A stretch of 64,000 nucleotides of DNA, from contig NZ_FMTT01000022.1 of NCBI RefSeq assembly GCF_900100345.1, positions 22,003 through 86,002 on the forward strand. Direction: 5' to 3'. A program made the position numbers and the translations under genes. The notes below the pieces were generated by a model. It ran no database searches and was not told the origin of the DNA. It saw only the letters and a list, made by a program, of their open reading frames with translations. The stretch comes from Paenibacillus tianmuensis (GTDB lineage Bacteria; Bacillota; Bacilli; Paenibacillales; NBRC-103111). Shown here one piece after another: positions 43,326 to 52,718 of the stretch (within the stretch, counting starts at the first letter, position 1; each line of letters starts with the position of its first letter).

Positions 43326-44705
43326 ATGAAGCCTGAAGCAGCAAGCCCGTCGTTTCGGGAATCGTTAATTATTCCTCTATGGGGTCTCACCGTCCTGCTG
43401 GTCGTCATGAATACCACCATGTTTAACGTCGCGCTGCCGACCGTAGCCCATGATTTGGGACTGACCACGACAGCCGCTTCGTGGATCGTCACGGGCTACT
43501 CGATCCTATTCGCCATTTCTTCCATCACATATAGCCGCTTGACCGACTTCGTCCCGATTCGGACGCTGCTGTTGATCGGCCTTGTGCTGCTCGGCATCGC
43601 CTCCGTAGTTGGCCTGCTGTCGCATCATTTCTACGGCGTGCTGGCCGCCCGTTTGCTGCAGGCGATCGGAGCGGCGTCCGCGCCGGGGCTCGGGGTCGTC
43701 CTCGTTACCCGGTATATTCCGCTGGAGCGCAGGGGCAAATCGATGTCCGTCATTATTTCCGCGGCGTCGCTCGGCTTCGGCCTCGGCCCGATCGTCGGGG
43801 GCGCGATGACGCAATATTTCAGCTGGAACTCGCTATTCGTCGTGACGGCTTTGGCGCTGCTGACGATCCCGGTATTTTACCGTAATCTGCCCGAGCAGCC
43901 GTATACCCGTATTCAATTCGACGGATGGGGCGCTCTCTTCATCGGCGTCGGCGTCACCGGGCTGCTGCTCTTTCTGACGCTGCATCCTTGGTGGGCTCTG
44001 GCGCTCGGCCTGTTGTCCCTGGTCGCCTTTTGGTTCCGTATTCACCAGGTCGACCAGCCTTTCCTGCAGCCCTCGCTGCTGCGCAACCGGCCGTACATGA
44101 ACCTGACGGTGATGGGATTTGTGGCTTATGTGCTTCATTTTGCCACGCTGTTTATCATGCCTCTCGTGATCATTCGTCTGTACGGGCAGAGCTCCGCCGT
44201 CACCGGATTTCTCATTTTCCCCGGGGCGATTCTGACCGCGCTGCTCTCGCCCCGGATCGGCCGCTGGATCGACCGGCTGGGCAACACTCCAGTCATCTTG
44301 GCCGGACATGCGACCCTGCTTGCCGCTACTTTCGTGTTTGCGCTGCTCTCCACGCAATACTTGTACGCCATCACCGCAGCGTACATGCTGATGAGCGTGT
44401 CGGTGTCCGCCATCGGATCGAGCGTATCGAACGAAATGTCGCGCATTCTGGCGAAGCATGAAATCGGCGGCGGGATGGGCATGGCGCAGCTGACGCAGTT
44501 TTTCGGCGGCGCGCTAGGCGTGGCGCTCACCGGCGCTTCGCTTGTCTGGCAAGCGTCCGCTCCGCTGCAAGCCGCTTACCGGAACATCTTCTGGGTCATG
44601 GCCGCGGTCGCTGCCGTTTCCCTGTTCGTCTCCGTCAGCTACGTCCGCGCAACCCGCAGAGCAGCTCCGCTGCCCGCTGTCGAAGAAGCCACGAACGCCG
44701 GATAA
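43326..44705 (+). CDS. MFS multidrug exporter, DHA2-like
   Basis: The 459-residue protein has 12-14 hydrophobic segments, with helix 1 WGLTVLLVVMNTTMFNVALPTVAHDLGL, then WIVTGYSILFAISSITYSRLTDFVPIR (motif A) and RLLQAIGAASAPGLGVVLVTRYIP (motif B), as in EmrB/QacA and YvkA-like exporters. AAGGAGG lies 12 bases before the ATG. Regulated by the divergent MarR. It probably confers resistance to lipophilic drugs. Confidence 0.9.
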   Translation: MKPEAASPSFRESLIIPLWGLTVLLVVMNTTMFNVALPTVAHDLGLTTTAASWIVTGYSILFAISSITYSRLTDFVPIRTLLLIGLVLLGIASVVGLLSHHFYGVLAARLLQAIGAASAPGLGVVLVTRYIPLERRGKSMSVIISAASLGFGLGPIVGGAMTQYFSWNSLFVVTALALLTIPVFYRNLPEQPYTRIQFDGWGALFIGVGVTGLLLFLTLHPWWALALGLLSLVAFWFRIHQVDQPFLQPSLLRNRPYMNLTVMGFVAYVLHFATLFIMPLVIIRLYGQSSAVTGFLIFPGAILTALLSPRIGRWIDRLGNTPVILAGHATLLAATFVFALLSTQYLYAITAAYMLMSVSVSAIGSSVSNEMSRILAKHEIGGGMGMAQLTQFFGGALGVALTGASLVWQASAPLQAAYRNIFWVMAAVAAVSLFVSVSYVRATRRAAPLPAVEEATNAG

Positions 44706-44734
44706 AGCCGTATCCCATCGAAAATGTTTAATTA

Positions 44735-44773
44735 GAGCCCGGATTTCCTTAGCACAGGAAGCGGGCTTTTTTC
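44735..44773 (+). terminator. Terminator after MFS exporter
   Basis: AGCCCG...TTTCCT and AGGAAG...CGGGCT with a TAGCAC loop, then TTTTTT. Confidence 0.85.
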
Positions 44774-44914
44774 ATCTCAGCGAAAGTCCCGGCATCTCTA
44801 AAAAAATTTTAAAAGCTGATTCGGCAGGATTTGTGTCGCATTATGTCGAACTATTCAACTGCTCATCTAATGGCATATTATGCCTGAATACAAGAAGCGG
44901 AAGGTGTTCCTCAC

Positions 44915-45706
44915 GTGGAAAAATCAACTATCATCGGCATTATTCTCGCAATGATCGCAGTAGGGGTGGGCATGGTTTTAAAAGGGGCAAGCCTGGCTGC
45001 ACTCGTCAATCCGGCGGCCATCCTCATCATTTTCGTCGGAACGGCGGCGGCGCTCTTTATCGGGTTTTCCATGGAAGAGCTTAAATTGTTTCCGAAGTTA
45101 ATGAAAATTGTGTTCACCGAGCAAAAGACAATCTCGAAAATGGAACTCATCGACATGTTCACGGACTGGGTAGCGATTACCCGCCGCGAAGGCTTGCTGG
45201 CTATGGAGAGCAAGGTGGAGGAAATCCCCGATCCGTTCCTGCGCAACGGGATGCGCATGATCATCGACGGGAACGATCAGGAATTCGTTCACGACGTATT
45301 AATGGAAGATATACACACGATGCAGGAGCGGCATCGGACGGGGGCGCAAATTTTCACGCAAGCCGGGACCTACGCACCGACCCTCGGCGTTCTCGGGGCG
45401 GTTGTCGGTTTGATCGCAGCACTCAGCAACTTGAGCGAAATCGAGGCGCTTGGCCATTTGATTTCCGCCGCATTCGTCGCTACGCTGCTCGGCATCTTTT
45501 CGGGATATGTGTTATGGCACCCCATCGCGAATAAGCTGAAGCAAAAGTCGAAGAAAGAAGTGGAATTGCGTCTGATGATGGTGGAAGGACTGCTTTCCAT
45601 TCAGACCGGCATTTCCGCAACCGCCGTCCAACAGAAGCTTATGGTCTTCATTCCGACGTCCCAGCGGGAAAAAAATAACGACAATGCGGTGAAAGCGGAT
45701 GAGTAA
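44915..45706 (+). CDS. motA: Flagellar stator protein MotA
   Basis: The 263-residue protein starts with GTG at 44915 after GGAAGGTG. It has four membrane helices (about 5-25, 30-50, 150-170, 185-205), the cytoplasmic loop with REGLLAMESKVEEIPDPFLRNGMRMIIDG whose charged residues contact FliG, and TYAPTLGVLGAVVGLI with the proline of the proton channel. With MotB it forms the stator that converts ion flow into torque. Stop overlaps motB by eight bases. No flagellar gene is nearby. Confidence 0.95.
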   Translation: MEKSTIIGIILAMIAVGVGMVLKGASLAALVNPAAILIIFVGTAAALFIGFSMEELKLFPKLMKIVFTEQKTISKMELIDMFTDWVAITRREGLLAMESKVEEIPDPFLRNGMRMIIDGNDQEFVHDVLMEDIHTMQERHRTGAQIFTQAGTYAPTLGVLGAVVGLIAALSNLSEIEALGHLISAAFVATLLGIFSGYVLWHPIANKLKQKSKKEVELRLMMVEGLLSIQTGISATAVQQKLMVFIPTSQREKNNDNAVKADE

Positions 45707-46532
45707 AAAACGACAAGAGCATCACGAAGAACACGTTGACGAATCGTGGCTGATCCCCTACGCCGACCTGCTGACGCTGCTGCTTGCGCTGTTCATCATT
45801 TTGTTCGCCGCCAGCCAGACCGACCAGAAGAAATACAAGACCATCATGCAGTCGTTCAACTCTGCCTTTACCGGCGGCGTAGGGCAATTCAACTTCTCGA
45901 ACCTTATTCCGCTTTCGACGGAACCGAACATCGATCAGAAGAAGTTCGACCAGCCGACCAATCCGGCGACGCCGAACGCTTCGGGACAGCAGCAAAAGCA
46001 GCAGGATCAGCTTAGCAGCCAAATGGCGAAGGAGCAGGTTGACCTCCAGCAGCTTAAAGAAAAATTGGACCATTACATCGCCGAAAACAAGTTGTCCACC
46101 CAGTTGGAAACGAAGCTGACCGAAGATCTCCTGATGCTTACGATTCGTGACAACGCCTTGTTCTCGTCCGGCTCGGCCACGGTCAAGCCGGAGGCGAAGC
46201 AGCTTGCGGGCACGATCTCCGAGATGCTCGCCCAATATCCGAATTATCGGATCGAGGTCGCCGGCCATACGGATAACGTGCCGATTCGAACGGCTGCCTT
46301 TGAAACTAACTGGGATTTAAGCGCCAAGCGGGCTTTAAATTTCATGAAAATTTTGCTCGAAAACGATAAAATCGGTCCGGAGCGCTTCCGCTCCATCGGA
46401 TACGGTGAGTACCATCCGATCGATACGAACGATTCCGAAACCGGTCGTGCGAAAAACCGCCGCGTCGAGGTCAGCATCCTGCGCAGCGTGAAGCCGCCGC
46501 AAATGATTGATGCTGCTGCGAAGCAGCCGTAG
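45699..46532 (+). CDS. motB: Flagellar stator protein MotB
   Basis: The 277-residue protein has one membrane helix (residues 20-42) with the ion-carrying Asp23 in YADLLTLLLALFIIL, a plug and linker rich in Gln to about 130, and a C-terminal OmpA-like peptidoglycan-binding domain (VAGHTDNVPI, NWDLSAKRAL, GRAKNRRVE). The YAD form without the sodium-type residues points to proton use, which is inference. Cotranscribed with motA. Confidence 0.95.
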   Translation: MSKKRQEHHEEHVDESWLIPYADLLTLLLALFIILFAASQTDQKKYKTIMQSFNSAFTGGVGQFNFSNLIPLSTEPNIDQKKFDQPTNPATPNASGQQQKQQDQLSSQMAKEQVDLQQLKEKLDHYIAENKLSTQLETKLTEDLLMLTIRDNALFSSGSATVKPEAKQLAGTISEMLAQYPNYRIEVAGHTDNVPIRTAAFETNWDLSAKRALNFMKILLENDKIGPERFRSIGYGEYHPIDTNDSETGRAKNRRVEVSILRSVKPPQMIDAAAKQP

Positions 46533-46560
46533 CCGCTATCGGCCGCAAGCCTATTGAAAA

Positions 46561-46606
46561 GAGAAGAGCCCAACCCGCACGCTGTCGGCGTACGGATTGG
46601 GCTCTT
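46561..46606 (+). terminator. Terminator after motAB
   Basis: AGAGCCCAA-CCCG and CGGA-TTGGGCTCT with a long GC loop, then TT; A-run on the other side so it also serves the minus strand. Confidence 0.85.
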
Positions 46607-46676
46607 TGCGTATTACAATTAAATCCCTCTACTTAAATCACTTTCGTAAGTAGTATTTTGTCATCGCTTTGTCCCT

Positions 46677-46940
46677 CTATTTAACGTTTGAATGGTGGCA
46701 TAGTGTCTTTTCCAGCCTCAAATGAAGTAATTCCGTTTGTAGTTCCATGGTCATTCGATGAAGATTTGAAACAATGTCTTCAAGTACAAATTTATGAAAT
46801 AGCCTTGTTTGATCGCTCGTCATGTTTAAGACTGCCATTGTACAAGCTTCGTACGTCTGAATTTGCCGCATCAGTTCTTCTTCCTCGGCATCCAATCTGT
46901 CTATGAGGGAACCTTTCATATTCATGTCTTCAACTCTCAT
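46677..46940 (-). CDS. Small helical protein of unknown function
   Basis: The 87-residue protein (or 82 from the ATG at 46925) is predicted almost wholly helical with heptad-like Leu/Ile spacing in residues 12-80, suggesting a short coiled coil. Size and shape recall Spo0E-like phosphatases, but the SQELD signature is missing, so I do not assign it. It lies 41 bases downstream of another small ORF and both diverge from an XRE regulator. Confidence 0.6.
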   Translation of the reverse strand: MRVEDMNMKGSLIDRLDAEEEELMRQIQTYEACTMAVLNMTSDQTRLFHKFVLEDIVSNLHRMTMELQTELLHLRLEKTLCHHSNVK

Positions 46941-46981
46941 AAGGTCGCCTGATGCTGGCCGATAGATTCAACGTCAACATA

Positions 46982-47125
46982 TTAGTACAACCCACCATAA
47001 AAACTGCGACGCTTCACATGTATTCTGGGACAATCTACTTCGCTTTCTTCCCGCTGAAACAATAAGCAGTAACCATCTTTTGCTTGGCCCGCTTTTGAGA
47101 CTTGAACATAACTGGTCACATTCAT
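46982..47125 (-). CDS. Small ORF, 47 residues
   Basis: The ATG at 47125 follows GGAGGGAACTTTCA, a strong ribosome-binding site. The peptide starts MNVTSYVQVSKAGQ, has two Cys and a basic end (HVKRRSFYGGLY). No family recognised. It is the first gene after the probable XRE operator and likely cotranscribed with the 87-residue gene. Confidence 0.55.
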   Translation of the reverse strand: MNVTSYVQVSKAGQAKDGYCLLFQREESEVDCPRIHVKRRSFYGGLY

Positions 47126-47184
47126 TGAAAGTTCCCTCCGTTACAGAAATTTTTAGATTGTTGTAACCACTAGAAACTACATAA

Positions 47185-47204
47185 TGTATTGTCTAATGAA
47201 TACA
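47185..47204. promoter_or_regulatory. Candidate XRE operator
   Basis: TGTATT-N8-AATACA palindrome in the divergent gap; further GATACATTCAATAC repeats follow to 47235, so two or three sites may be present. Confidence 0.5.
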
Positions 47205-47300
47205 TTTTATATCATCTAGTAGATACATTCAATACAAACTTTCTTTTACCGTCTTTTCATCATATAATTTATGAAAAGATGTTCGGAGAGAGGTAGCAGT

Positions 47301-47525
47301 ATGGCAATTAAGGTTCGGTTAAAAGAAATACTCGAACAAAGAGAAATCTCTCAGCGTAAATTAGCAAGAAAAACAGGATTAACACCAAATACGATTAATC
47401 ATTACTGTTCTGAAAATATTGACCGTGTACATCTAAGTACCTTAGACGCAATATGCAGAGCACTAGAAATTGACTTGCATGAATTACTTGTTCTTGAAAA
47501 CGATAAAGAATTGAATGAAATATAA
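47301..47525 (+). CDS. XRE family regulator, 74 residues
   Basis: The ATG at 47301 after GAGAGAGG gives a single Cro/CI-type HTH: VRLKEILEQREISQRKLARKTGLTPNTINHYCSENIDRVHLSTLDAICRALEIDLHELLVLE. The YozG/small XRE type is common in phage-like or antitoxin modules. It diverges from two small ORFs and probably represses them and itself. Confidence 0.88.
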   Translation: MAIKVRLKEILEQREISQRKLARKTGLTPNTINHYCSENIDRVHLSTLDAICRALEIDLHELLVLENDKELNEI

Positions 47526-47997
47526 TTATTATCTCATCTAAACTAACATTCCTTGGGACCAAAAAAAGCTATTCACCATATACCCCAAACAAAGCTATCA
47601 AATCATGTCCGGATTTTATTCCGAAACATAAAAAAGGAGCAACGCCCTTACCACTTTAGCCATGGCTCGAAAGTTCGCTCTCATATAATAGTGAATAGCA
47701 GCTCTTGCTTGCAAGCTAACAAAATTCCCCCGCACACGCCCCACTTTCACGGCGGCGTAAATTCCGGCATCCTGATCGACGGCTTTGAATCAGAACCTTC
47801 CTTCCATCGTCCGCTAAATCCGGCCAGAACTCCGATTCTTTCGGCTTTTGTGCGAGATCAAATGCATTTTGGAGGCGGAAGGATATGAGCTTTTGCGCAA
47901 GTAAGCCATTAACGAACGCAATCCTCCTCCATCGTGAGGGTATACCAATTGCTGCAGCACGGAATTCAAGGAAGCCGCAAGCAATGACCGTTTTCCT
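47526..47997. other. Intergenic region without clear gene
   Basis: About 470 bases. A plus-strand frame near 47750-47830 reads GVNSGILIDGFESEPSFH, which faintly resembles part of a GNAT acetyltransferase and may be a gene scrap. No ribosome-binding site or intact gene. Confidence 0.3.
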
Positions 47998-48726
47998 TTA
48001 AGACATCAAAGCTTTCAGCACTTTCCCGATCGAGTCGCGGATGACGTGAGTCGCCCGCCTGTCATACGGCGTCGAAGACTGGTTGATCAGAATCAGCTTG
48101 TCGCCGGCATATTCTCCAACCAGCGCGGCGGCCGGGTTGACGGTCAACGACGTCCCGCCGACGATCAGTACGTCCGCTTCCGCAATATGCTTTCTGGCCT
48201 TCGATAGGATGTCCCAATCGAGGCTTTCCTCGTACAGCACCACGTCGGGCTTTACAATCCCTCCGCAGGCATCGCAGCGGGGAAGCATCGTCTCGTCGCT
48301 CGTCACGTGGTCGAGGTCAAAAAACTTGCCGCAGCCCATACAGTAATTCCGGTGCACCGACCCGTGAAGCTCCAGCACATGACGACTGCCCGCCATCTGA
48401 TGCAGTCCGTCAATGTTCTGGGTGACGACGGCCTGAAGCTTTCCCGTTTGCTCCAGCTGCGCCAACACCTCGTGAGCCGCGTTCGGTTTGGCTTCCCTAT
48501 GAACCATGCACGCGCGGTAAAAATCGTAAAACTCCGCCGGACGCTCCATAAAAAAACTGCGGCTCAGCATAACCTCGGGCGGAAAAGCATGCTTGGAGGC
48601 CGTCTGATACAGCCCCGTTGCCGAACGAAAATCGGGGATCTGACTCTCCGTCGAAGTCCCCGCTCCCCCGAAAAAGACAATGTTTCGACTGTCCGCAATC
48701 CATGATTTGATCTCTTCAACCGCCAT
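47998..48726 (-). CDS. Sir2 family NAD-dependent protein deacylase
   Basis: The 242-residue protein has the sirtuin motifs GAGTSTESQIPDFRS (NAD site), TQNIDGLHQMAGS, catalytic His in ELHGSVH, a four-Cys zinc knuckle (CMGC and CDAC), and VGGTSLTVNPAA. It removes acyl groups from lysines using NAD+. AGGAGG precedes the ATG. It lies 24 bases after the Gfo/Idh/MocA gene, so an operon is possible. Confidence 0.94.
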   Translation of the reverse strand: MAVEEIKSWIADSRNIVFFGGAGTSTESQIPDFRSATGLYQTASKHAFPPEVMLSRSFFMERPAEFYDFYRACMVHREAKPNAAHEVLAQLEQTGKLQAVVTQNIDGLHQMAGSRHVLELHGSVHRNYCMGCGKFFDLDHVTSDETMLPRCDACGGIVKPDVVLYEESLDWDILSKARKHIAEADVLIVGGTSLTVNPAAALVGEYAGDKLILINQSSTPYDRRATHVIRDSIGKVLKALMS

Positions 48727-48750
48727 ACCCGGTCCTCCTTGATTCCTGAT

Positions 48751-49740
48751 TCACACCGTTCCATCCGCCGGAAAACGGAGCCCGATCTGCTTGCGGGCCT
48801 CGTCCATGATCGAGATCGCGGCCAATGAATTGGCGTGCGAGTTCGTTGCAGACTCCAGCCTTCCGGCTTGCAGTACGTCGATAAACTCCTGTACTTCGTA
48901 ATACATCGACTTGCTGCTTTGTGGGCGGGTCAATACCTCGACCGAACCGTCGCGGTAACGGATTTCCACATGCTCCGGCTGACTGATTTTGTCGATGACG
49001 AGGGTGCCGTGCTCGCCTTGAATTTCCGCCGGCGCGTACGAGTTGACAATCTTGGAATGCGTCAACACCGCTTCCATCTGCCCATAGTTTAGCAGCAGGC
49101 TTCCCTGCCCGTCCACGCCGGAGTCAAGCAGCAGACCGTTCGCCTGAACGCGGTCCGGCTGGCCGAACAGCACAACCATCGGATAAATACAGTACACGCC
49201 CAGATCCATCAGCGACCCATTGGATAAGGCGGGATTAAACGCATTCAGCACCGTCCCCTGCTTATAGACGTCGTAACGGGAGGAGTACTGACCGTAGCTT
49301 GCCGCATAGCGGCGGACCGGACCGATTTTGGACAAATGCTCCTGCACTGCGCGGAAATTCGGCAGCAGCGTCGATTTTAACGCCTCCATCAGCAGCACCC
49401 GGTTCGCCTTCGCCGCGGCGATCATCTCCATAACCTCCGTCCGGTTGGAAGCCAGCGGCTTCTCGCAGAGCACGTGCTTCCCGTGATTCATCAGCAGCAC
49501 AGCCTGCTTCGCATGGAAAGCGTTCGGGCTTGCGATATAGACGGCATCGAACGCATCGCTCCGCGCCATCGTCTCCAAATCCGTGAATTTGTGCGGGATT
49601 TCGAATTTGGCCGCGAAGGCCTCGGCCTTCTCTTCCGTCCGCGAATAAACCGCCGTTAAGGCAAACGCCTCGCATTCCCGCGCCGCGCGAATAAACTCTT
49701 CCGTAATCCAGTTCGTTCCGATGACCGCAAATCGTATCAT
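48751..49740 (-). CDS. Gfo/Idh/MocA family oxidoreductase
   Basis: The 329-residue protein has an N-terminal Rossmann domain (FAVIGTNWITEEFIRAA, where the usual GxGxxG is GTNWIT) and the family EKPLASNRTE motif with the catalytic Lys near residue 93. The C-terminal half is the alpha/beta dimerisation domain. It should oxidise or reduce a sugar or sugar-like substrate with NAD(P); the substrate is unknown. Confidence 0.9.
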   Translation of the reverse strand: MIRFAVIGTNWITEEFIRAARECEAFALTAVYSRTEEKAEAFAAKFEIPHKFTDLETMARSDAFDAVYIASPNAFHAKQAVLLMNHGKHVLCEKPLASNRTEVMEMIAAAKANRVLLMEALKSTLLPNFRAVQEHLSKIGPVRRYAASYGQYSSRYDVYKQGTVLNAFNPALSNGSLMDLGVYCIYPMVVLFGQPDRVQANGLLLDSGVDGQGSLLLNYGQMEAVLTHSKIVNSYAPAEIQGEHGTLVIDKISQPEHVEIRYRDGSVEVLTRPQSSKSMYYEVQEFIDVLQAGRLESATNSHANSLAAISIMDEARKQIGLRFPADGTV

Positions 49741-49903
49741 GTTTGATTTCCTCTCGTCGTGTAATTTGTCGTCATGCCTATCCTCTTATTGTATAGGAGG
49801 AGAGCGCGAGAGGCCAACTGAATTTTCCAAATCTCAGCTTCGATCGGATAAACGTACAAAATTAGGGTAAAATATCCATAAAATCTTATGTTAAGGAGCC
49901 GCC

Positions 49904-50293
49904 ATGATCAGCAACCGCGAACTGAAGGGACAAATCGAAGAATTATCCGAGCAAAACCAGTTTCTAAGCGACGAGCTGCAGAAGATTAAAAACTTGATTG
50001 AGAGCCAATCCAACAACCCAACCTCGAACCAAGACCAGAGCAAGCAAGGAGGAGAACAAAACAACAATTGCTCCGATGCGTTGTTCGATATGGCCAATGA
50101 TTTCATCAAGCTCAAAAAGCTGACGAGCGATCTGCAGGCGAAGATGCAAGAGTATGCCTCGAATCAGAGCCGCGGCTCGCAGTTAACGGACGAGGATGTC
50201 ATCAATCTGATCATCAATATGATGAACGGGATGATCGATTGGACCATCGACTTCGTGTCCAAACAGAATCAATCGCAAGGGCAGATGCAGTAA
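49904..50293 (+). CDS. Coiled-coil protein of unknown function
   Basis: The 129-residue protein follows AAGGAG. Residues 1-32 are a heptad coiled coil (ISNRELKGQIEELSEQNQFLSDELQKIKNLI), residues 34-50 are Asn/Gln/Ser-rich, and the rest is helical with a GMIDWTIDFV amphipathic end. No known family. It is soluble and likely oligomeric. Confidence 0.75.
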   Translation: MISNRELKGQIEELSEQNQFLSDELQKIKNLIESQSNNPTSNQDQSKQGGEQNNNCSDALFDMANDFIKLKKLTSDLQAKMQEYASNQSRGSQLTDEDVINLIINMMNGMIDWTIDFVSKQNQSQGQMQ

Positions 50294-50333
50294 GTAAAAA
50301 AGGCAACAGGGTTCCGTGCCTTGATAAAAGAGT

Positions 50334-50386
50334 CAGCAGCAGTCCAGGACAGACGCGAAAAATAAAGTTCTAGACTGCTGCTGTTT
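50334..50386 (+). terminator. Terminator after coiled-coil gene
   Basis: CAGCAGCAGTC and GACTGCTGCTG pair across a long loop, followed by TTTCA. Confidence 0.6.
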
Positions 50387-50508
50387 CATTGAACTAACAT
50401 TCTTCGGTAGTTCAATGACGACTTCAAATTTCGAAAATTCGTGGAGTTTATCGGGCGCCGGGGGAGAACAGCAGCACCGGGAGGGTCCCTTGGGTTAATG
50501 AAATCATG

Positions 50509-50547
50509 CCGCCCTCCAAAGCCATAAAGTCAGGAGAGCGGCTTTTT
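50509..50547. terminator. Terminator near the TetR gene end
   Basis: GCCGCCCTCC and GGAGAGCGGC with one mismatch, then TTTTTT on the plus strand; it overlaps the 3' end of the tetR gene and would stop transcripts coming from the left. Confidence 0.65.
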
Positions 50548-51141
50548 TACTTGCTTACCCTTCGCTCCGAAACACGCTTTGGCCGCCTCTTCCCAGATTT
50601 CCTTATAGTTGAACTTGAGGCCGATCAGCATACAGTTGCCGATGTTGTCGATGACCATCGTGAGCATATGCGCCTTGGCCGTAATCCGTTCGCCCGGGAT
50701 GACGCCAAGCTTCGCGCCGTGCGTCAGCAGCTCCTCGAATCCGTTGGCGAACCCTTCGATAACCACATGGAGTCGCTGCTCGTATTTCAGTTCATTGCGG
50801 GAGCCCCTGATCATGTATTCGTTCAGGACGCGGGGGAAATAGTCGTCCTGCCGCTGCTCCTCGATCATCCGATAGCCGTCGGCCAACAGCTTCGCTTCGA
50901 AGTTGTCTTTCGTATAGTCCTGGATGGAAAAGGATTTCGGAAAGTCGATTTCCTTCTTGATTTCCTCGAAGAGAACGTCGATCAGCATATCTTTGGAAAG
51001 AAAGTGATAGTAGATCGCGGGCTTGGAGATCCCCACTTCTTTGGCGATCATGGACAGGCTTGTTTTGTCAATCCCGTGCTCGGCGAACAGCCGGTAGGCG
51101 GTTTCCAAAATTTTGGCGTAGGTTTCGTTGATAACAATCAC
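50530..51141 (-). CDS. TetR family regulator
   Basis: The 203-residue protein has the TetR HTH: ILETAYRLFAEHGIDKTSLSMIAKEVGISKPAIYYHFLSKDMLIDVLFEEI. The GTG start at 51141 sits very close to its GGAG, so the true start may be a few codons later. The C-terminal ligand domain is of no recognised subtype. It lies upstream of the duplicated hydrolase genes, which carry TTACC-N4-GGTAA sites; it may regulate them, which is a guess. Confidence 0.88.
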   Translation of the reverse strand: MIVINETYAKILETAYRLFAEHGIDKTSLSMIAKEVGISKPAIYYHFLSKDMLIDVLFEEIKKEIDFPKSFSIQDYTKDNFEAKLLADGYRMIEEQRQDDYFPRVLNEYMIRGSRNELKYEQRLHVVIEGFANGFEELLTHGAKLGVIPGERITAKAHMLTMVIDNIGNCMLIGLKFNYKEIWEEAAKACFGAKGKQVKKPLS

Positions 51142-51698
51142 TCCGTTAATCGTTTTATGGCGGGTGACGTCTCAAGAACGCCCCCGCTTGTCGGGAATCA
51201 GATAGCTGAACCAGAGGAAGCAGCCTAGATGAATATGCTCTCATGCACTCTCTGTGCTGCGAAATGCACCGATAACGTGCGGGAATTTGTAGAACCCGAT
51301 AAACCTAAGAAATCTAGCCACTGGCATTTCTACTTCTGCATCTTCGTGTTGAAATCCTCCTTTTCGGAAGAGGGCAACATTTGGCCATAGGTTAATAATC
51401 TGTCAGATCTATGAGCAAGTGTGGGAAGAAGTGAAAAAACAGCCGAATTGGTTCTGGGTGTCAAGGTAGCCATAATCGCATTAAAGCTCTTCAGCACCGC
51501 CATGACTTCACTCGAAATCGCAGTCGCTAAAAAGCTGGCATTTTCATGGAATGCAACCGCTATCGGATGTCTGTCGTAGAAAAAATACAAGCCCGGCTCC
51601 GACATGTTGGTCATGCAGAATCGGGCTTTTTCAGTTGGGGGGATGTCACCCTGTACAATCGTGCGGCTATCGCACCACAGTACACAACAGATACTTTG
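51142..51698. other. Intergenic region without gene
   Basis: About 560 bases. No supported ORF. At its left part small frames occur with no ribosome-binding site. At its end lies the first copy of the repeated terminator. Confidence 0.4.
51589..51628 (-). terminator. Repeated terminator, copy A
   Basis: AAGCCCGRTTCTGCATG and CATGTCGGAGCCGGGCTT pair imperfectly, then T-rich. Ends the first hydrolase gene. Confidence 0.8.
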
Positions 51699-52718
51699 TT
51701 ATGATTGGCGTTGCGGAAGTTTTTTAAGAAACTGATCAATGGAATCATGATAAGCGGGTACGGTAATTTGTCTAGGCGTGAATAAGAAAATCAATGTCGA
51801 CTTTAGTTCCGAGTTAATGGTATCGGTGTGTACTGCGCCATGGTCGGCATCCGGGAAAACTTTCACGGTTAACTGCTCCGGTTTGACTATCTTGCGATAC
51901 ACTTCTTCCGTATTTTTGTAATCCACGTTAATGTCGTGTGCACCCAGCATCAGAAGTACCGGTGTTTTGAAATTCGGTAAGTCATGGGTCGCATCCGACA
52001 AAAAGTTTTTGCCAGCAAATATCCATCTATCTTCTGTCATTAATCTATCCTTACGAGCAATTTTTAAATATTCCTCATACGGAACTTGTTGTTTTAAAAG
52101 TTTGTTCACTTCAAGATCGTATGCAGTTTTCGCTTGAATTTCAGCTTCAGAATATCCTTTCTTCTCCATTTCCGCACGGGAATGATATAATCCTTGCTCT
52201 ACCCAATTAATAGCGGGTGCCAGAAGCATACTAAATGCGATCGGCTCTTCTTTGGCGAGTTTTGGAATAACCCATCCTCCTTGGCTCGCTCCCCAAGCCC
52301 CAATCCGATGCTCGTCAATCATAGGCTGTTGCTTTGCCCACGCAATCGCCTGTCTCGCTTCTACTACCCGATCGTCGATGGTTTGATGCTCCCAGTTGCC
52401 TTCAGAACCATTAAGGCCGCGTTTATTTAGAGACAAAGAGGCATAGCCTATGGAAGCTAAATGTTCCCAGAGGGGTTTATATCCATCATCATGAGTGGAA
52501 TTAATAGCACCATCGCCATGAATAAATAGAACGAGTCCTAATTTCCCAGTATAATTTTGAGGCAGTACGAAAGTACCGGTTAACTTGCCTTGAGGTGTCT
52601 GGATCTCTACATCTTGTTCGACCATATCGTAGTTATGTTGTGCAAGAATGTAAACCCCTGAACCAACTACTAAAAATATCAAAATAAGAATGGAAATGAA
52701 TATTTTCTTTTTCATCAT
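51699..52718 (-). CDS. Membrane-anchored alpha/beta hydrolase, copy 1
   Basis: The 339-residue protein has an N-terminal hydrophobic anchor or signal (residues 4-26) and an alpha/beta hydrolase fold: oxyanion region LVLFIHGDGAINS, nucleophile elbow GASQGG (Ser), acid in LMLGAHDINVD and His in FPDADHGAV. The family includes acyl-thioesterase and dienelactone-hydrolase-like enzymes. It is probably exported or anchored outside. Second gene of the unit after the two-helix membrane protein; a near-identical copy follows at 53954-54970. Confidence 0.85.
   Translation of the reverse strand: MMKKKIFISILILIFLVVGSGVYILAQHNYDMVEQDVEIQTPQGKLTGTFVLPQNYTGKLGLVLFIHGDGAINSTHDDGYKPLWEHLASIGYASLSLNKRGLNGSEGNWEHQTIDDRVVEARQAIAWAKQQPMIDEHRIGAWGASQGGWVIPKLAKEEPIAFSMLLAPAINWVEQGLYHSRAEMEKKGYSEAEIQAKTAYDLEVNKLLKQQVPYEEYLKIARKDRLMTEDRWIFAGKNFLSDATHDLPNFKTPVLLMLGAHDINVDYKNTEEVYRKIVKPEQLTVKVFPDADHGAVHTDTINSELKSTLIFLFTPRQITVPAYHDSIDQFLKKLPQRQS

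Noticed and set aside
46677..46940. Spo0E-like aspartyl phosphatase
   Set aside because: Size and helical nature fit, but the SQELD signature is absent.
47553..47888. Plus-strand frame of 111 codons
   Set aside because: No ribosome-binding site, mixed composition; at most a scrap of an acetyltransferase gene.
51330..51614. Minus-strand frame of 94 codons
   Set aside because: It starts in the repeated terminator and has no ribosome-binding site or family match.
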